In this document: one piece after another, positions 36,201 through 46,723 of the stretch
Layout of the letters: each line of letters begins with the position of its first letter
Position numbering within the stretch: the stretch's first letter is position 1
Assembly: GCA_937899725.1 (NCBI GenBank)
Contig: CALCCA010000094.1
Location: 1-62,529, forward strand
Origin: an uncultured Halomicronema sp.
Lineage (GTDB): Bacteria > Cyanobacteriota > Cyanobacteriia > Phormidesmidales > Phormidesmidaceae
Reading direction: 5' to 3'
Length of the DNA stretch: 62,529 nt
Notes under the pieces: model-generated
Seen by the model: the letters and a program-made list of their open reading frames with translations, nothing else
Databases searched by the model: none
Told to the model about the DNA's origin: nothing
Program-made: the position numbers and the translations under genes

Positions 36201-37844
36201 GTGGGGATGAACACGGCTGAACTGTTGGTGCGCTGTTTAGAAAATGAAGGGGTCGAGTACATTTTTGGCGTGCCAGGGGAAGAAAATCTGGCCGTCCTGC
36301 AGGCGCTTAAATCCTCATCGATTCAGTTCGTGACGACCCGCCACGAGCAGGGAGCAGCCTTTATGGCCGACGTCTATGGTCGCCTCACTGGTAAGGCGGG
36401 GGTGTGCCTATCCACCCTGGGGCCGGGGGCGACGAACTTGATGACTGGTGTGGCCGACGCCAACCTCGACTGTGCGCCGCTGGTGGCCATCACCGGCCAG
36501 GTGGGCACCGATCGCATGCATATTGAGTCGCACCAGTATCTTGATCTGGTGGCGATGTTTTCACCGGTGACCAAGTGGAACGCGCAGATTGTACGGCCCA
36601 GCATCACGCCTGAGATTGTGCGCAAGGCCTTCAAACTGGCCCAGACAGAGAAACCGGGCGCGGTGCACATCGATCTGCCGGAAAATATTGCTGAGATGAC
36701 CGTGACGGGGCAGCCACTGCGGCGCGATGGGCGAGACAAGTCCGAGGCCTCGCTGCAAAGCATTGAGCAGGCGGCGAAAGCGATCACCCAGGCGACGAAT
36801 CCGCTGATTTTGGTCGGCAACGGCGCGATTCGAGCCCAGGCTAGCGAAGCCCTGCTGCGGTTTGCCACGGGGCTCCACATTCCCGTGGTGAATACGTTTA
36901 TGGGCAAGGGCATGGTGCCCTACACTCACCCGTTAGCCCTGTGGACCTTTGGCCTGCAGCAGCGCGACTTTATCAGCTGCGGCATCGAGCGGGCCGACCT
37001 GATCATCGCCGTCGGCTATGACCTGGTGGAATTTTCACCGAAAAAGTGGAACCCGAATGGCGACCTGCCGATTTTGCACATCAGCGCCACCCCCGCTGAA
37101 ATCGACAGCAGCTACATTCCCCAGACGGAAGTCGTAGGCGACATTGCCGACGCACTTGATGCGATTCTCAACCGGGTCCAGCGCCCGGCCCAGCCTGACC
37201 CTACCAATGCTCAACTGCGCGACGAGATTCGGGCCGACTACCAGCGCTATGCCGACGACACTGGGTTTCCAGTCAAGCCCCAAAAGGTGATTTATGACCT
37301 GCGCCAGGTGCTCGGGCCAGAAGATATTTTGATCTCTGATGTCGGCGCTCACAAAATGTGGATTGCCCGCAATTACCATTGCGATCGCCCCAACACCTGC
37401 CTGATTTCCAACGGCTTTGCGGCGATGGGCATTGCCATCCCCGGTGGCATTGCGGCCAAGCTGGTGCATCCTGAACGCCGTGTGATTGCCGCGACCGGCG
37501 ACGGCGGCTTTTTGATGAACTGCCAAGAACTCGAAACCGCTCGCCGCTTGGGAACGCCCTTTGTGACGCTGATCTTTCACGATGGCGGCTACGGTCTGAT
37601 TGAGTGGAAGCAGCAAAACCAGTACGGCGAGTCCAATTTCATCCGCTTCACCAATCCCGACTTCGTCAAGTTCGCGGAGTCGATGGGCCTCAAAGGCTAC
37701 CGAGTCGAACGCACTGAAGACTTGATTCCCACTCTGAAGGAGGCGCTGGCGCAATCGGTGCCTACCGTGATCGATTGCCCGGTAGACTATCGCGAAAACC
37801 TCTTGTTCAGCCAGCAAACTCAAGAACTCACATGCTCCATCTAA
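36201..37844 (+). CDS. 2-oxoglutarate decarboxylase (acetolactate-synthase-like ThDP enzyme)
   Basis: 547 residues. It resembles acetolactate synthase large subunit but belongs to the group shown in Synechococcus 7002 to decarboxylate 2-oxoglutarate to succinic semialdehyde. ThDP-binding features: the activating Glu in TRHEQGAAFMADVYGR (about 48), GDGGFLMNCQELETARR with the metal Asp, and IPGGIAAKL. No FAD-site hallmark of true IlvB was noted in the middle domain. It follows the SSADH gene by 47 bases on the same strand, so the pair forms an operon that closes the TCA cycle. Paralogues used as real acetolactate synthase cannot be fully excluded without comparison. Confidence 0.88.
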   Translation: MGMNTAELLVRCLENEGVEYIFGVPGEENLAVLQALKSSSIQFVTTRHEQGAAFMADVYGRLTGKAGVCLSTLGPGATNLMTGVADANLDCAPLVAITGQVGTDRMHIESHQYLDLVAMFSPVTKWNAQIVRPSITPEIVRKAFKLAQTEKPGAVHIDLPENIAEMTVTGQPLRRDGRDKSEASLQSIEQAAKAITQATNPLILVGNGAIRAQASEALLRFATGLHIPVVNTFMGKGMVPYTHPLALWTFGLQQRDFISCGIERADLIIAVGYDLVEFSPKKWNPNGDLPILHISATPAEIDSSYIPQTEVVGDIADALDAILNRVQRPAQPDPTNAQLRDEIRADYQRYADDTGFPVKPQKVIYDLRQVLGPEDILISDVGAHKMWIARNYHCDRPNTCLISNGFAAMGIAIPGGIAAKLVHPERRVIAATGDGGFLMNCQELETARRLGTPFVTLIFHDGGYGLIEWKQQNQYGESNFIRFTNPDFVKFAESMGLKGYRVERTEDLIPTLKEALAQSVPTVIDCPVDYRENLLFSQQTQELTCSI

Positions 37845-38401
37845 AACCGGTAGATCGGCGCTTTTGCCGACGCTGGACTTTGGCCACGACCGCCGCGATC
37901 GCCCTCTGCAATCCACTTGGGGTGATCGGACTGTTGATCGGGCCTATCGTGCTGGCGATCGCCCAGGGGCTGGTGCTCCGGCGCTATTACGCGCCGTTTG
38001 TCTGGTGGGGCGTCGCGACGATAGGCGGTGGCTATGGGGCGATCGCGCTATTTATTGTGTGGGCTCTCGCTTGGTCATCTGTACCGCTGCCGTTGATGGT
38101 GTTTGTGTGTGGGGCGATCGTGGGGTGTCCGCAGGCGTGGGTGCTGCGGCGCGGCAGTCGCTTGTGGGGCTGGTGGCCACTGGTGAATGCGGTTATTCTC
38201 ACGGTCAGCATTGCCTGGTTTGTGCCCGATATGGTCGATGCGGCCATTTACGGTACTCGGCGCATCCTCTGGCACTGGGTCGCGTTGGCTGCCTTGACGG
38301 GCCTCATCGGCGGCTGTCTCAAGGGGCTGGCGCTGGTGTGGTTTCTGAAAAAACGGCCAGCCCCCACGCAGGATGCTGACGCACCAGCAGTCTGCAACTA
38401 G
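37832..38401 (+). CDS. Hypothetical membrane protein downstream of the 2-OG decarboxylase gene
   Basis: 189 residues from ATG 37832, which overlaps the previous gene by 13 bases. About five or six hydrophobic segments cover residues 15-175 (for example LATTAAIALCNPLGVIGLLI, LVNAVILTVSIAWFV). It has a basic N-terminus and a short polar tail. No family recognised. The overlap suggests co-translation with the TCA-bypass operon, but a role there is only a guess. Confidence 0.6.
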   Translation: MLHLKPVDRRFCRRWTLATTAAIALCNPLGVIGLLIGPIVLAIAQGLVLRRYYAPFVWWGVATIGGGYGAIALFIVWALAWSSVPLPLMVFVCGAIVGCPQAWVLRRGSRLWGWWPLVNAVILTVSIAWFVPDMVDAAIYGTRRILWHWVALAALTGLIGGCLKGLALVWFLKKRPAPTQDADAPAVCN

Positions 38402-38763
38402 GACGGGTTGCAGCGGATTTCTAACGGGGTAGTCTTCGCTGAGTGATCTTGAGTGGTGGTTCTTGCCGATTTGGGATAGGCGATCTTCTTTTTCACAATA
38501 CCCGAGCGTGATTAAAACCCTTGTTGGGTCGACTTCCTAGCCTGCCCCCACCCCATCAGAATAGTGAAAGATCTGCTTCTGCAGCGCAGAGGACGGCCAG
38601 GATGGCCATCAAACAAGAGGATGAGGGCGGAAACCTGCAGCGTGGTTTCTGGATGTGAGTAGGGCGAGATTTCCCTCAGGAGGTACACCCAAACGTCGCC
38701 CAAACAGCTGCTTGACGATCAGCCACCAGAACCAATCAACAATCTCACGCCAGCGTCCCAAAA
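38402..38763. other. Intergenic stretch between convergent genes
   Basis: About 360 bases. No clear terminator, repeat or gene was recognised; a short minus-strand frame at 38512-38703 has no identifiable product. Confidence 0.4.
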
Positions 38764-39231
38764 CTATGTTGGGTCACAGCGAATCTCTAACAGAAAGCCG
38801 TCGGGATCGTAGAAGTAGATCCCGCGCCCGGTTGGCCGGCTGACTGGCCCATGATCGATCGCCACGTTTTGCTGCTTGAGGACGGTGACGGCCTGATCGA
38901 ACTGCTCTGGCGCGATGCCAAAGGCCATGTGATTAGCACGGGTGAATTGCTGGGTCGGATCGGCGTCAGGGGGCAACAGATCGGGCTCGCCAAACAGGTC
39001 TAAGATCAGGCCATCGGGCAGGCGAAAGTTGGCGACTTTGCCCGCTGCGACGAGATCTTTGAGCGTTTCGGGTACTTCAGCCCCGCGCAGCTCATGCAGC
39101 CCCAAAATCTCACCGTAGAAATGGCGGGAGGCGGCCATATCCTTGACGTTCAGAGCGATGTGGTGAATGCAGCTGAGGGTGCCAGCGGGCAGGGTGGCTG
39201 ATTTTGAGGGGGCGATCGCGGAATCCGTCAT
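38764..39231 (-). CDS. VOC superfamily (glyoxalase/dioxygenase-like) protein
   Basis: 155 residues: a single VOC module with two beta-alpha-beta-beta-beta units. The metal-ligand pattern is present: His in IHHIALNVKDM (about 23-33), His in ANHMAFGI (about 98-105) and Glu in DGFLLEIR (about 144-151). PTGRGIYFYDPDGF is the usual end block of bleomycin-resistance/glyoxalase/extradiol types. The substrate is unknown. It lies opposite in direction to the formaldehyde detoxification genes 700 bases away. Confidence 0.8.
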   Translation of the reverse strand: MTDSAIAPSKSATLPAGTLSCIHHIALNVKDMAASRHFYGEILGLHELRGAEVPETLKDLVAAGKVANFRLPDGLILDLFGEPDLLPPDADPTQQFTRANHMAFGIAPEQFDQAVTVLKQQNVAIDHGPVSRPTGRGIYFYDPDGFLLEIRCDPT

Positions 39232-39378
39232 GACAATAGAGCAAGCACTGTTCAGAATTCCATTGTATGGCCCTGGTCAAACCGTGACGAATCAGCCATT
39301 TTTCTATTTAGGGGCACGGAGAGTGGAATTTGGCATGATCGCGCATCAAGAAACATATTGAAAAAGTGAGTCCCCAAA

Positions 39379-39723
39379 ATGCTGTGTTTTGAAATTACAA
39401 TCAATGGCGGAAAACGGATAATCGCTGGTTTGGATGAAATCAGAGTTTTAACAGCCATACTTTCCTATCGAGCAGCCGATGCAGATAATGAAGACGATTT
39501 GCGTTTGTCCGTCAGTGGAATGATTAATCATGGCAGGCATGATCATGAACATATCGATTGGCTCAAACAATCGCTGGTTCTAGGGGATGAAATGACCATT
39601 CGCTTGATTGAATCAGATGAAAGCACTGCGCCTATCGAGAGACGGCGAGAAGATCCTGACTTAGTTAGGAAGGCAAAGCGACGTTATTACGAAAAGCTCA
39701 AACAAGACTATGAAGAGTCCTAA
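39379..39723 (+). CDS. Small hypothetical protein
   Basis: 114 residues, soluble, with a beta-rich first half (MLCFEITINGGKRIIAGLDEIRVLTAIL) and a charged helical end (RRREDPDLVRKAKRRYYEKLKQDYEES). Its base composition is lower in GC than its neighbours, which suggests recent arrival. Not recognised. A possible two-gene module partner was looked for on both sides and not found. Confidence 0.55.
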   Translation: MLCFEITINGGKRIIAGLDEIRVLTAILSYRAADADNEDDLRLSVSGMINHGRHDHEHIDWLKQSLVLGDEMTIRLIESDESTAPIERRREDPDLVRKAKRRYYEKLKQDYEES

Positions 39724-39901
39724 TGTTGTAATAAAACCCCTTTGAAATTGCTGTAGAGAGAGCTATAAGTCGGGGACTAAATTTCGCGTCTCGGCACTGA
39801 GAGTAAGTAGATCTGCCAAAACCCTTGAGAAAAATTGAGCTTTCACTGCCACGACAATCGGCAAATGATACGGTGTCGGTCAATGAAGCGTTTGGGGATG
39901 A

Positions 39902-41014
<1,113 letters not shown>

Positions 41015-41239
41015 GCGGTGGATTAAGGGGCTGATTGCACTGTTTCCTAGGCCTCTAGCAATCCCTGGCTGCACACTGTGATTGCCACTCTCCCACGGCG
41101 CAAAAATTCAGCGGTTGGCGCGCTTCTGACGTTGCGAACTGTTCATTCATTGGCGTTGAGCCGCCGAAACGCTAACCCGCCAAAACTCCAAATTCCACCC
41201 TCTACCCCCTACTCTCCACCCTCCACTCCTCTACCCTTC

Positions 41240-42091
41240 ATGACCTCACCCAACACCCTCACCCTCACGGCCCATCAGCGCGTTTTCGGCGGTTGGCAAA
41301 ACGTCTATCGCCATCATTCGGCTGTCCTCAGCTGCGATATGAACTTTGCCGTCTACCTGCCGCCCCAGGCGGAGACGCAACCCTGCCCAGTGGTTTACTG
41401 GCTCAGCGGCCTCACCTGCACCGAACAAAACTTCATCACCAAAGCCGGGGCGCAGCAGCACGCTGCCCAGCACGGTCTGATCCTGGTCGCGCCGGATACC
41501 AGTCCTCGCGGCTGCAATCTGCCCGGCGAAGACGACAGTTGGGACTTTGGCACCGGGGCAGGTTTTTATGTGAATGCCACGCAAGCACCCTGGGCGCAGC
41601 ACTATCGCATGTATGACTACGTCGTGAGTGAACTGCCGGGGGCGATCGCGGCCAACTTCCCCATTCGTGAGACGCACCAAAGCATCATGGGCCACTCGAT
41701 GGGCGGCTATGGGGCGCTGATGATTGCCCTCCGCAATCCCGGACGCTTTCAGAGCGTGTCAGCATTTTCGCCCATTGTGGCTCCGACCCAAGTGCCGTGG
41801 GGGCAAAAAGCCTTCAGCGCCTATCTCGGCGACAATCGCGACGACTGGCTCGCCTATGACCCGACTCACTTGGTCAAAACCGCTGCCCAACCGCTGCCCA
41901 ACCTCATCGATCAGGGGGAAGCGGATAACTTTCTACAAGCGCAACTGCAGCCCGAAAAATTTGCCGCCGCCTGCCAGGCCGTCAACTATCCGCTGACGCT
42001 ACGTATGCAGCCCGGCTACGACCACAGCTACTATTTCATCGCCACCTTTATCGGCGATCACTTAGCCCATCATGCAGCGGCGTTGGTCTGA
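41240..42091 (+). CDS. fghA: S-formylglutathione hydrolase
   Basis: 283 residues from ATG 41240. The frame is open 54 codons upstream, but that part is pyrimidine-rich low-complexity DNA and the conserved protein starts after the chosen ATG. Esterase D family: oxyanion region [18 protein letters not shown], nucleophile Ser in [11 protein letters not shown], acid in DQGEADNFL and His in GYDHSYYF. It releases formate and glutathione. Partner of the preceding dehydrogenase; the 225-base gap between them is unusually long for an operon. Confidence 0.93.
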   Translation: MTSPNTLTLTAHQRVFGGWQNVYRHHSAVLSCDMNFAVYLPPQAETQPCPVVYWLSGLTCTEQNFITKAGAQQHAAQHGLILVAPDTSPRGCNLPGEDDSWDFGTGAGFYVNATQAPWAQHYRMYDYVVSELPGAIAANFPIRETHQSIMGHSMGGYGALMIALRNPGRFQSVSAFSPIVAPTQVPWGQKAFSAYLGDNRDDWLAYDPTHLVKTAAQPLPNLIDQGEADNFLQAQLQPEKFAAACQAVNYPLTLRMQPGYDHSYYFIATFIGDHLAHHAAALV

Positions 42092-42193
42092 CTGTTGTGA
42101 AAGGGCAGCCGGCGATCGACTTGGCTGAGCGAAGAGGACTATCAAGCGGTGTACTCTTCGCTCAGGGTGACACATTAAATTTCGACCTTTGAT

Positions 42194-43087
42194 CTAAAGG
42201 GTTTGCAGCCAGTTCTTAATTAGGGGATTAACGATCTCAGGTCGCTCGTCGTGGGGGCAGTGACCGGTGTCAGGAATCGAGTGAAACGTCACGGGCGGAT
42301 CAATGTCTGCTGTTTTACTCAGCTCCTCATAAATGCTGGCTCCGGCGATCGGTGTCCAAGGATCGTTCTCCCCCCAAAGCACTAAGAGCGGCTGCTTGAT
42401 TTGGGGCAGTAGCTCGCTGGGACGCGGGCCAGCCGGTGCACTCAGAATCGAGGCGAAAACTTTTTGGGCACCCGGATCGCAGGATGGGCCATGCAGAATA
42501 TCCACCAGCTCATCGGTGATGGCGTCTCGGTTGCGATAGACCTGTTTCAGCGAACCGCGAATGCGAAACTTGCGCCGGACTTCATTAAACAGCAGTGGCC
42601 CTAGCAGGTTAGAACTGACTAATTTGCTAAAGGTGCCCATAACGAATCGCAGCGGTGGGGCCAATTCTTCGGGGCGATGGTTTAATCCCCCGGCACTATT
42701 AAGCAGCACCCCTGCCCGCGCCATTTCTGGTGAGTGGGCCAACATCATCAGCGCCAGCAGACCACCAATAGAATTGCCGACAAAGACGGCTGGCTGCCCG
42801 ATGTGCTCGCGCCAATAGTCTTGCAGCAAGGCTTCCCACACTTCGACGGCATACTCTAGCTCGGCCTTGTCCGACCGGCCAAAGCCCAGCAGGTCGATCG
42901 CGTGCACCTGATAGCCGGCAGCGGCGAGCTCGGGAATGTTTTTGCGCCAGTGCCCAATGGAAGCCCCAAACCCGTGAATCAACACGAGGGGCAAGCCGCT
43001 GCCCTGCACGGTATGGCAAATGCGATGACCTTGCCAAATCCACTCTTGAGTCGGTAGCGTGGCGGGTGCGGTAAGTTGGGCCGTCAT
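42194..43087 (-). CDS. Alpha/beta hydrolase
   Basis: 297 residues. Catalytic triad: Ser in the nucleophile elbow VGNSIGGLLAL (about 104-114), Asp in WGENDPWTP (about 238-246) and His in TGHCPHDERPE (about 274-284). The oxyanion loop is LIHGFGASIGHWRKNI. The sequence style (WQGHRICHTVQG start, HWRKNIPELAAAGYQVHAIDLLGFGRS) resembles cyanobacterial and plant hydrolases related to pheophytinase, so chlorophyll turnover is one possibility; the substrate is not proven. Confidence 0.8.
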   Translation of the reverse strand: MTAQLTAPATLPTQEWIWQGHRICHTVQGSGLPLVLIHGFGASIGHWRKNIPELAAAGYQVHAIDLLGFGRSDKAELEYAVEVWEALLQDYWREHIGQPAVFVGNSIGGLLALMMLAHSPEMARAGVLLNSAGGLNHRPEELAPPLRFVMGTFSKLVSSNLLGPLLFNEVRRKFRIRGSLKQVYRNRDAITDELVDILHGPSCDPGAQKVFASILSAPAGPRPSELLPQIKQPLLVLWGENDPWTPIAGASIYEELSKTADIDPPVTFHSIPDTGHCPHDERPEIVNPLIKNWLQTL

Positions 43088-43222
43088 AGTTAGGAAAGTT
43101 GTTTAAGTGCTTTGCTAATCGAAAAATCTATTTAACATCATAGGGCTGAACTTTACGAAACTTAAGGTGTAGATTCCCGACGGTTGCTTTTGGGCGGCCT
43201 CAGAGTGGGTTTTGGGAGAAGT

Positions 43223-43256
43223 CGGAATACCCTCCGGGAAGAGCAAGCTCTACGGA
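43223..43256. repeat. 34-base dispersed repeat, copy 2
   Basis: Matches 29990-30023 with three differences. Two of the differences fall on opposite sides of the small hairpin (GGGC-AA-GCCC becomes GAGC-AA-GCTC), so pairing is kept. GAATTCGG-type sequence follows at about 43262-43290. Confidence 0.75.
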
Positions 43257-43531
43257 GTGTGGAGTTAGGAATTCGGAGTTCAGGGTTGGGAGTGCGGCAG
43301 GGCAAACGCATCTAGCTTCCAGAGAATATTAGTAGCGTCTAGGGTCGTTGGATAGCCACTGTCAGCAGCGTAGATGTACGAGCCAGCCAGAATCTTACGT
43401 GAATCTTTTAGCGCAAAAAGAATAAAGTCGTCGACTGAAAGCCTTGTGTCACAGGAAGTTCACGAGTCACTGAATTAGTCAATGATTGTTAAGGTGCGAT
43501 TGCCCTGGGGAGTGCGGAATCAGGCTTGAGT

Positions 43532-43652
43532 GAGAAACGGCTGTTGATGCCGGGCGCATCCCAAATTTACCAATTCATCAATACGTTTAGGGCGGGCATC
43601 TTGCCCGCGATCAGAGCTAGAAAGACAAAATTGAGAAACAGCTGTTGATGCC
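43532..43652. repeat. 20-base direct repeat pair enclosing a hairpin
   Basis: GAGAAACGGCTGTTGATGCC (43532-43551) recurs at 43633-43652 with one change. Between them lies GCGGGCA-TCT-TGCCCGC (43592-43608). The surrounding 600 bases (43088-43689) hold no gene. Confidence 0.75.
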
Positions 43653-43689
43653 TCGCTTCCGGCTGGATGGAGGGTTCCCAGAGCCGTGC

Positions 43690-45165
43690 TTACGAGCTTA
43701 ACCGCGATCGCACGATGGGATAGAGCGATCGCGACAGATGCCGACGGCGGGCGGGTTCATCATCCACGACGAACGGCGGGGTCACCGTATCAATGGGGTA
43801 AAGCGGCTGCAGTACCTGCCAAAGCTGCTGTTTTGAGACAACCTTGCTCGGGGCGAAATTTGCGGCAGTTTCGCTAGACATGGCCTGTCCTGCTGTGGCC
43901 TGTTGAATGGCAGTGGCGGCCCAGTGGTTGGCGGTGACATCGGTATAGGGAGATTTTGCCTCAGCGGCAGGGAGGGCCTGAGGCCGGGGTAATCGCGCCA
44001 AGGCTGAGGCCAGCACCGCTTTAGTGATCGGCGTGGCAGGCCGAAAGCTCAGGTCGCGGTGACGCATGGTGCGTACCACGTTGGCGATCGCCACCATCTG
44101 AATCGCCTCAAAGTCAGGATCATCCAGCGGCACATCATCGAACGCAAAAATGGGGATGCCCTGCTGCACCAGCCGTTGTTGCAGCTGCCAAGCGGCGTGA
44201 GGTGGAGCCATCAAAGCTGACAGTCCGCCCGCCAATACCGCCCGCGCGGCAATGTGGCCGACCGCCTCGCCCAAGGCCCACTGGGCACGAGGCTGCTCAA
44301 AGATGGGGCGGAGCGCGGGGTCGCAGCCGGGCAGGCCGACTCGCAGCAGGCCGCTAGTTTGGGTGGGCTGCAGCGCCCGCAGCGGCACGGAAAAGGGACG
44401 GACTCGGGGGCCAGAGGTATCGCTCTGAGCCATCACGATCGCGATCGCATCGGTGAAAAATGTGCCGCGTGCCGCGCCGCGCCGGTCTCCCGCAAGGTGG
44501 TCAGCGGTCAGCGTTAGCTCAGTTGCCGCTGACTCCGCCGACTCGGCTAACTGCTGCTGTAGGGTGGCCTCCCCTGTGGCATCGAGCGTCAGCCGGGCAT
44601 GAATCTGAAACTGCTGACCGGTGGAGGCATCGCGAAACACTACCTGATGTACCCGCCGCTGGCCGCGCTGGGTGGAATACAACACCTGCACTGGCTCGCC
44701 CTGGGGAATCAGGATCAGCTGCTGACTTTTGAGATAGGGGGCGATCGCCTGCCGCAGCTGAGTTTCTTTCGAGGGGCTGGTCGGAGCAGTGGCGGGGGAA
44801 ACAGCGGCGTCCGGCGATCGCGGGCGGGGCAACGAGGCCGGGGTCGCCAGTTGGCGATTCGCCCAATAAGACTGCTGGCTTTGTGACATTACTGTGGCCG
44901 TGGCCCAGGGCGAAACGCGGCGCCCCAATCGCCAGCTAAAGCGCGTGGCGAGATGCGCTGAGGTGGGCTGATTGAGCGCGGCAGCAAGATTGAGCGACCC
45001 CGTCTGCGCCCAGCACACCTGCCCCCCCGCCTGCAAGATGGCCAGCGTTGCGGTGTAGGCGGCGACGGTGTTGCCCACCACGAGCGTTTTACAAAAAACG
45101 GTTTCTCGTGGGGCGGGGCACAAAGTCCCAGATCGGACGACAGCAAGGCGACTAGCCACGAACAA
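43690..45165 (-). CDS. FAD-dependent-oxidoreductase-like protein with C-terminal SLH motif
   Basis: 491 residues. The N-terminal part has TLVVGNTVAAYTATLAILQAGG, a dinucleotide-binding fold in which the usual GxGxxG reads GNTVAA. The middle includes LDATGEATLQQQL and GLLRVGLPGCDP, similar to the FAD-dependent oxidoreductase group PF12831. The end has FRPATPITKAVLASALARL, then a near-complete SLH motif at about 407-455 (YTDVTANHWAATAIQQATAG, FAPSKVVSKQQL). SLH motifs bind the cell-wall polymer, so the protein is probably exported, though no signal peptide is visible in the chosen start (TTG 45165). Such fusions occur in cyanobacteria; their role is unknown. Confidence 0.65.
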   Translation of the reverse strand: MFVASRLAVVRSGTLCPAPRETVFCKTLVVGNTVAAYTATLAILQAGGQVCWAQTGSLNLAAALNQPTSAHLATRFSWRLGRRVSPWATATVMSQSQQSYWANRQLATPASLPRPRSPDAAVSPATAPTSPSKETQLRQAIAPYLKSQQLILIPQGEPVQVLYSTQRGQRRVHQVVFRDASTGQQFQIHARLTLDATGEATLQQQLAESAESAATELTLTADHLAGDRRGAARGTFFTDAIAIVMAQSDTSGPRVRPFSVPLRALQPTQTSGLLRVGLPGCDPALRPIFEQPRAQWALGEAVGHIAARAVLAGGLSALMAPPHAAWQLQQRLVQQGIPIFAFDDVPLDDPDFEAIQMVAIANVVRTMRHRDLSFRPATPITKAVLASALARLPRPQALPAAEAKSPYTDVTANHWAATAIQQATAGQAMSSETAANFAPSKVVSKQQLWQVLQPLYPIDTVTPPFVVDDEPARRRHLSRSLYPIVRSRLSS

Positions 45166-45328
45166 TAAACCGGGTCAAGGTTGCTGGCATCACCTTATCT
45201 CAAAGGGCGATCGCCCGCATCCCTGCCCTTCAGAGTGTGAGAAATCTTCGGATTTCGACGCGGTTGCCCGCAGGCGGACAGTCTCCCGGCGGTCTGCTTT
45301 TTAGGCTGAAAGCAGCCAACGAGAAACC

Positions 45329-46453
45329 TCAATACAGCTCATATTTCATCAGCTGACAGGGCAATTTGCCGTTCAAGATGGGCAGCCGCTGCGACGACTT
45401 CAAGCCAATGGATTTAGCCAGCGACTTGTTGCCGCTCAATACAAAGGCCGTCCACCCCTTAAAGCGCTGCTTTAAGACATCTCCCAGGAGTTTGTAAAAC
45501 GCCCCTAAATCTTCGTCGCGGCCCAATCGCTGGCCATAGGGCGGGTTGCACAACAGTACGCCGGTATCGGCAGGGGCGGTGACGGCGGCTAACTCTAGCG
45601 TCTGTAGGCTGATCTCTTGCTCGACTTCGCAGTTTTGCGCGTTGGTCTGCGCCTGCTGCACCACTGCGGCATCGCGATCGCACCCCATGATCGGGGCGGG
45701 CAAGGTCTCTAATCGCTCCGTATAGGCCTGCTGCTGCAGGCGTTTCCAAAGGCGGGCATCAAAGGTGGGCCAGGTCTCAAAGCCAAACTGCTCGCGAAAC
45801 AGACCTGGCGCCCGCTTCAGCCCAATCAGCGCCGCCTCTAACGGTAGCGTGCCGGAACCACAGAGCGGGTCATAAAAGGCCTGATCGGGCTGCCAACCGG
45901 AGAGATAAATCAGCGCGGCCGCGAGAGATTCTTTGAGTGGCGCTTTGCCCACAGCGGGACGATAACCGCGCCGATGCAGGCTGCTGCCAGAGCTATCGAG
46001 GCTAACGGTGGCGCGATCGCGGTTGAGGTGGACGTTGATTTGCACATCGGGCTGCTGCGTATCCACATTCGAGCGCTGCTGAAAGCGATCGCGCTGCTGA
46101 TCGACAATGGCGTTTTTGACCTGCAGGGCGGTGAAGTGGGTGTGGTTGAGCTGGCGATTTTTGCCAGTGGCGGCCACGGCCATCGTCAGGTCTGGGTCGA
46201 GATACGCTTGCCAGTCAATGCGCTGCACGCCGCTGTAGAGGTCATCGGCATCCCGACAGCGAAATTCGGCCACCTCGACCAAAATCCGAAAGGGCAATCG
46301 CGCCCACAGGTTGACTCGATACAGCAGTTCGCGATCGCCCTTAAACGCAACCCCACAAAAACCGGGCTGCGGGTCGCGCACGCCGATTTCCTGGAGTTCT
46401 TGAGCGGCCAGGGTTTCGAGCCCGCGTGCCACCGTCGCAAAATAGTGCCCCAT
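45329..46453 (-). CDS. THUMP-domain class I SAM-dependent RNA methyltransferase (RlmL-like)
   Basis: 374 residues from ATG 46453; the frame runs 10 codons further. An N-terminal ferredoxin-like/THUMP region (about 1-160, starting MGHYFATVARGLETLAAQEL) leads into a Rossmann methyltransferase with FYDPLCGSGTLPLEAAL (SAM site, about 205-221), MGCDRDAAVV and the catalytic NPPYGQRLG. NPPY-type enzymes of this group N2-methylate guanine in 23S rRNA (RlmL) or tRNA. It is shorter than the E. coli RlmKL fusion because the RlmK half is missing. Confidence 0.85.
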   Translation of the reverse strand: MGHYFATVARGLETLAAQELQEIGVRDPQPGFCGVAFKGDRELLYRVNLWARLPFRILVEVAEFRCRDADDLYSGVQRIDWQAYLDPDLTMAVAATGKNRQLNHTHFTALQVKNAIVDQQRDRFQQRSNVDTQQPDVQINVHLNRDRATVSLDSSGSSLHRRGYRPAVGKAPLKESLAAALIYLSGWQPDQAFYDPLCGSGTLPLEAALIGLKRAPGLFREQFGFETWPTFDARLWKRLQQQAYTERLETLPAPIMGCDRDAAVVQQAQTNAQNCEVEQEISLQTLELAAVTAPADTGVLLCNPPYGQRLGRDEDLGAFYKLLGDVLKQRFKGWTAFVLSGNKSLAKSIGLKSSQRLPILNGKLPCQLMKYELY

Positions 46454-46509
46454 GCTGAACCTGACTGCTAAACACTGCCCCAATAGCGCCAGCTGCTCCT
46501 AATAATGAA

Positions 46510-46531
46510 CCACGTTCGCCAGTGAACGTGG
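46510..46531. promoter_or_regulatory. 8-base inverted repeat upstream of nagA
   Basis: CCACGTTC (46510-46517), 6-base spacer, GAACGTGG (46524-46531). It lies between the divergent methyltransferase and nagA genes and has no T-tract, so an operator is more likely than a terminator. Confidence 0.4.
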
Positions 46532-46723
46532 CAGACGGAACTCAGCGCTATTGCCCCTGACTTTACAGCGTTGTTCGGGTTTCACAGCTTAAACCTTTTT
46601 GATCGCCGCTGACATCGCGTCACGATGGCCGGAGGCGACCTACCCACCCGCCGCGTGGCGGGCTATCCTGAGGCGAAGCCGCCGTGGCTACCGAATATCT
46701 TCGCGACTGCTGGAGTTGGCCTG

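Noticed and set aside
41078-41239. Upstream extension of S-formylglutathione hydrolase
   Set aside because: Pyrimidine-rich low-complexity DNA; the family sequence starts after ATG 41240.
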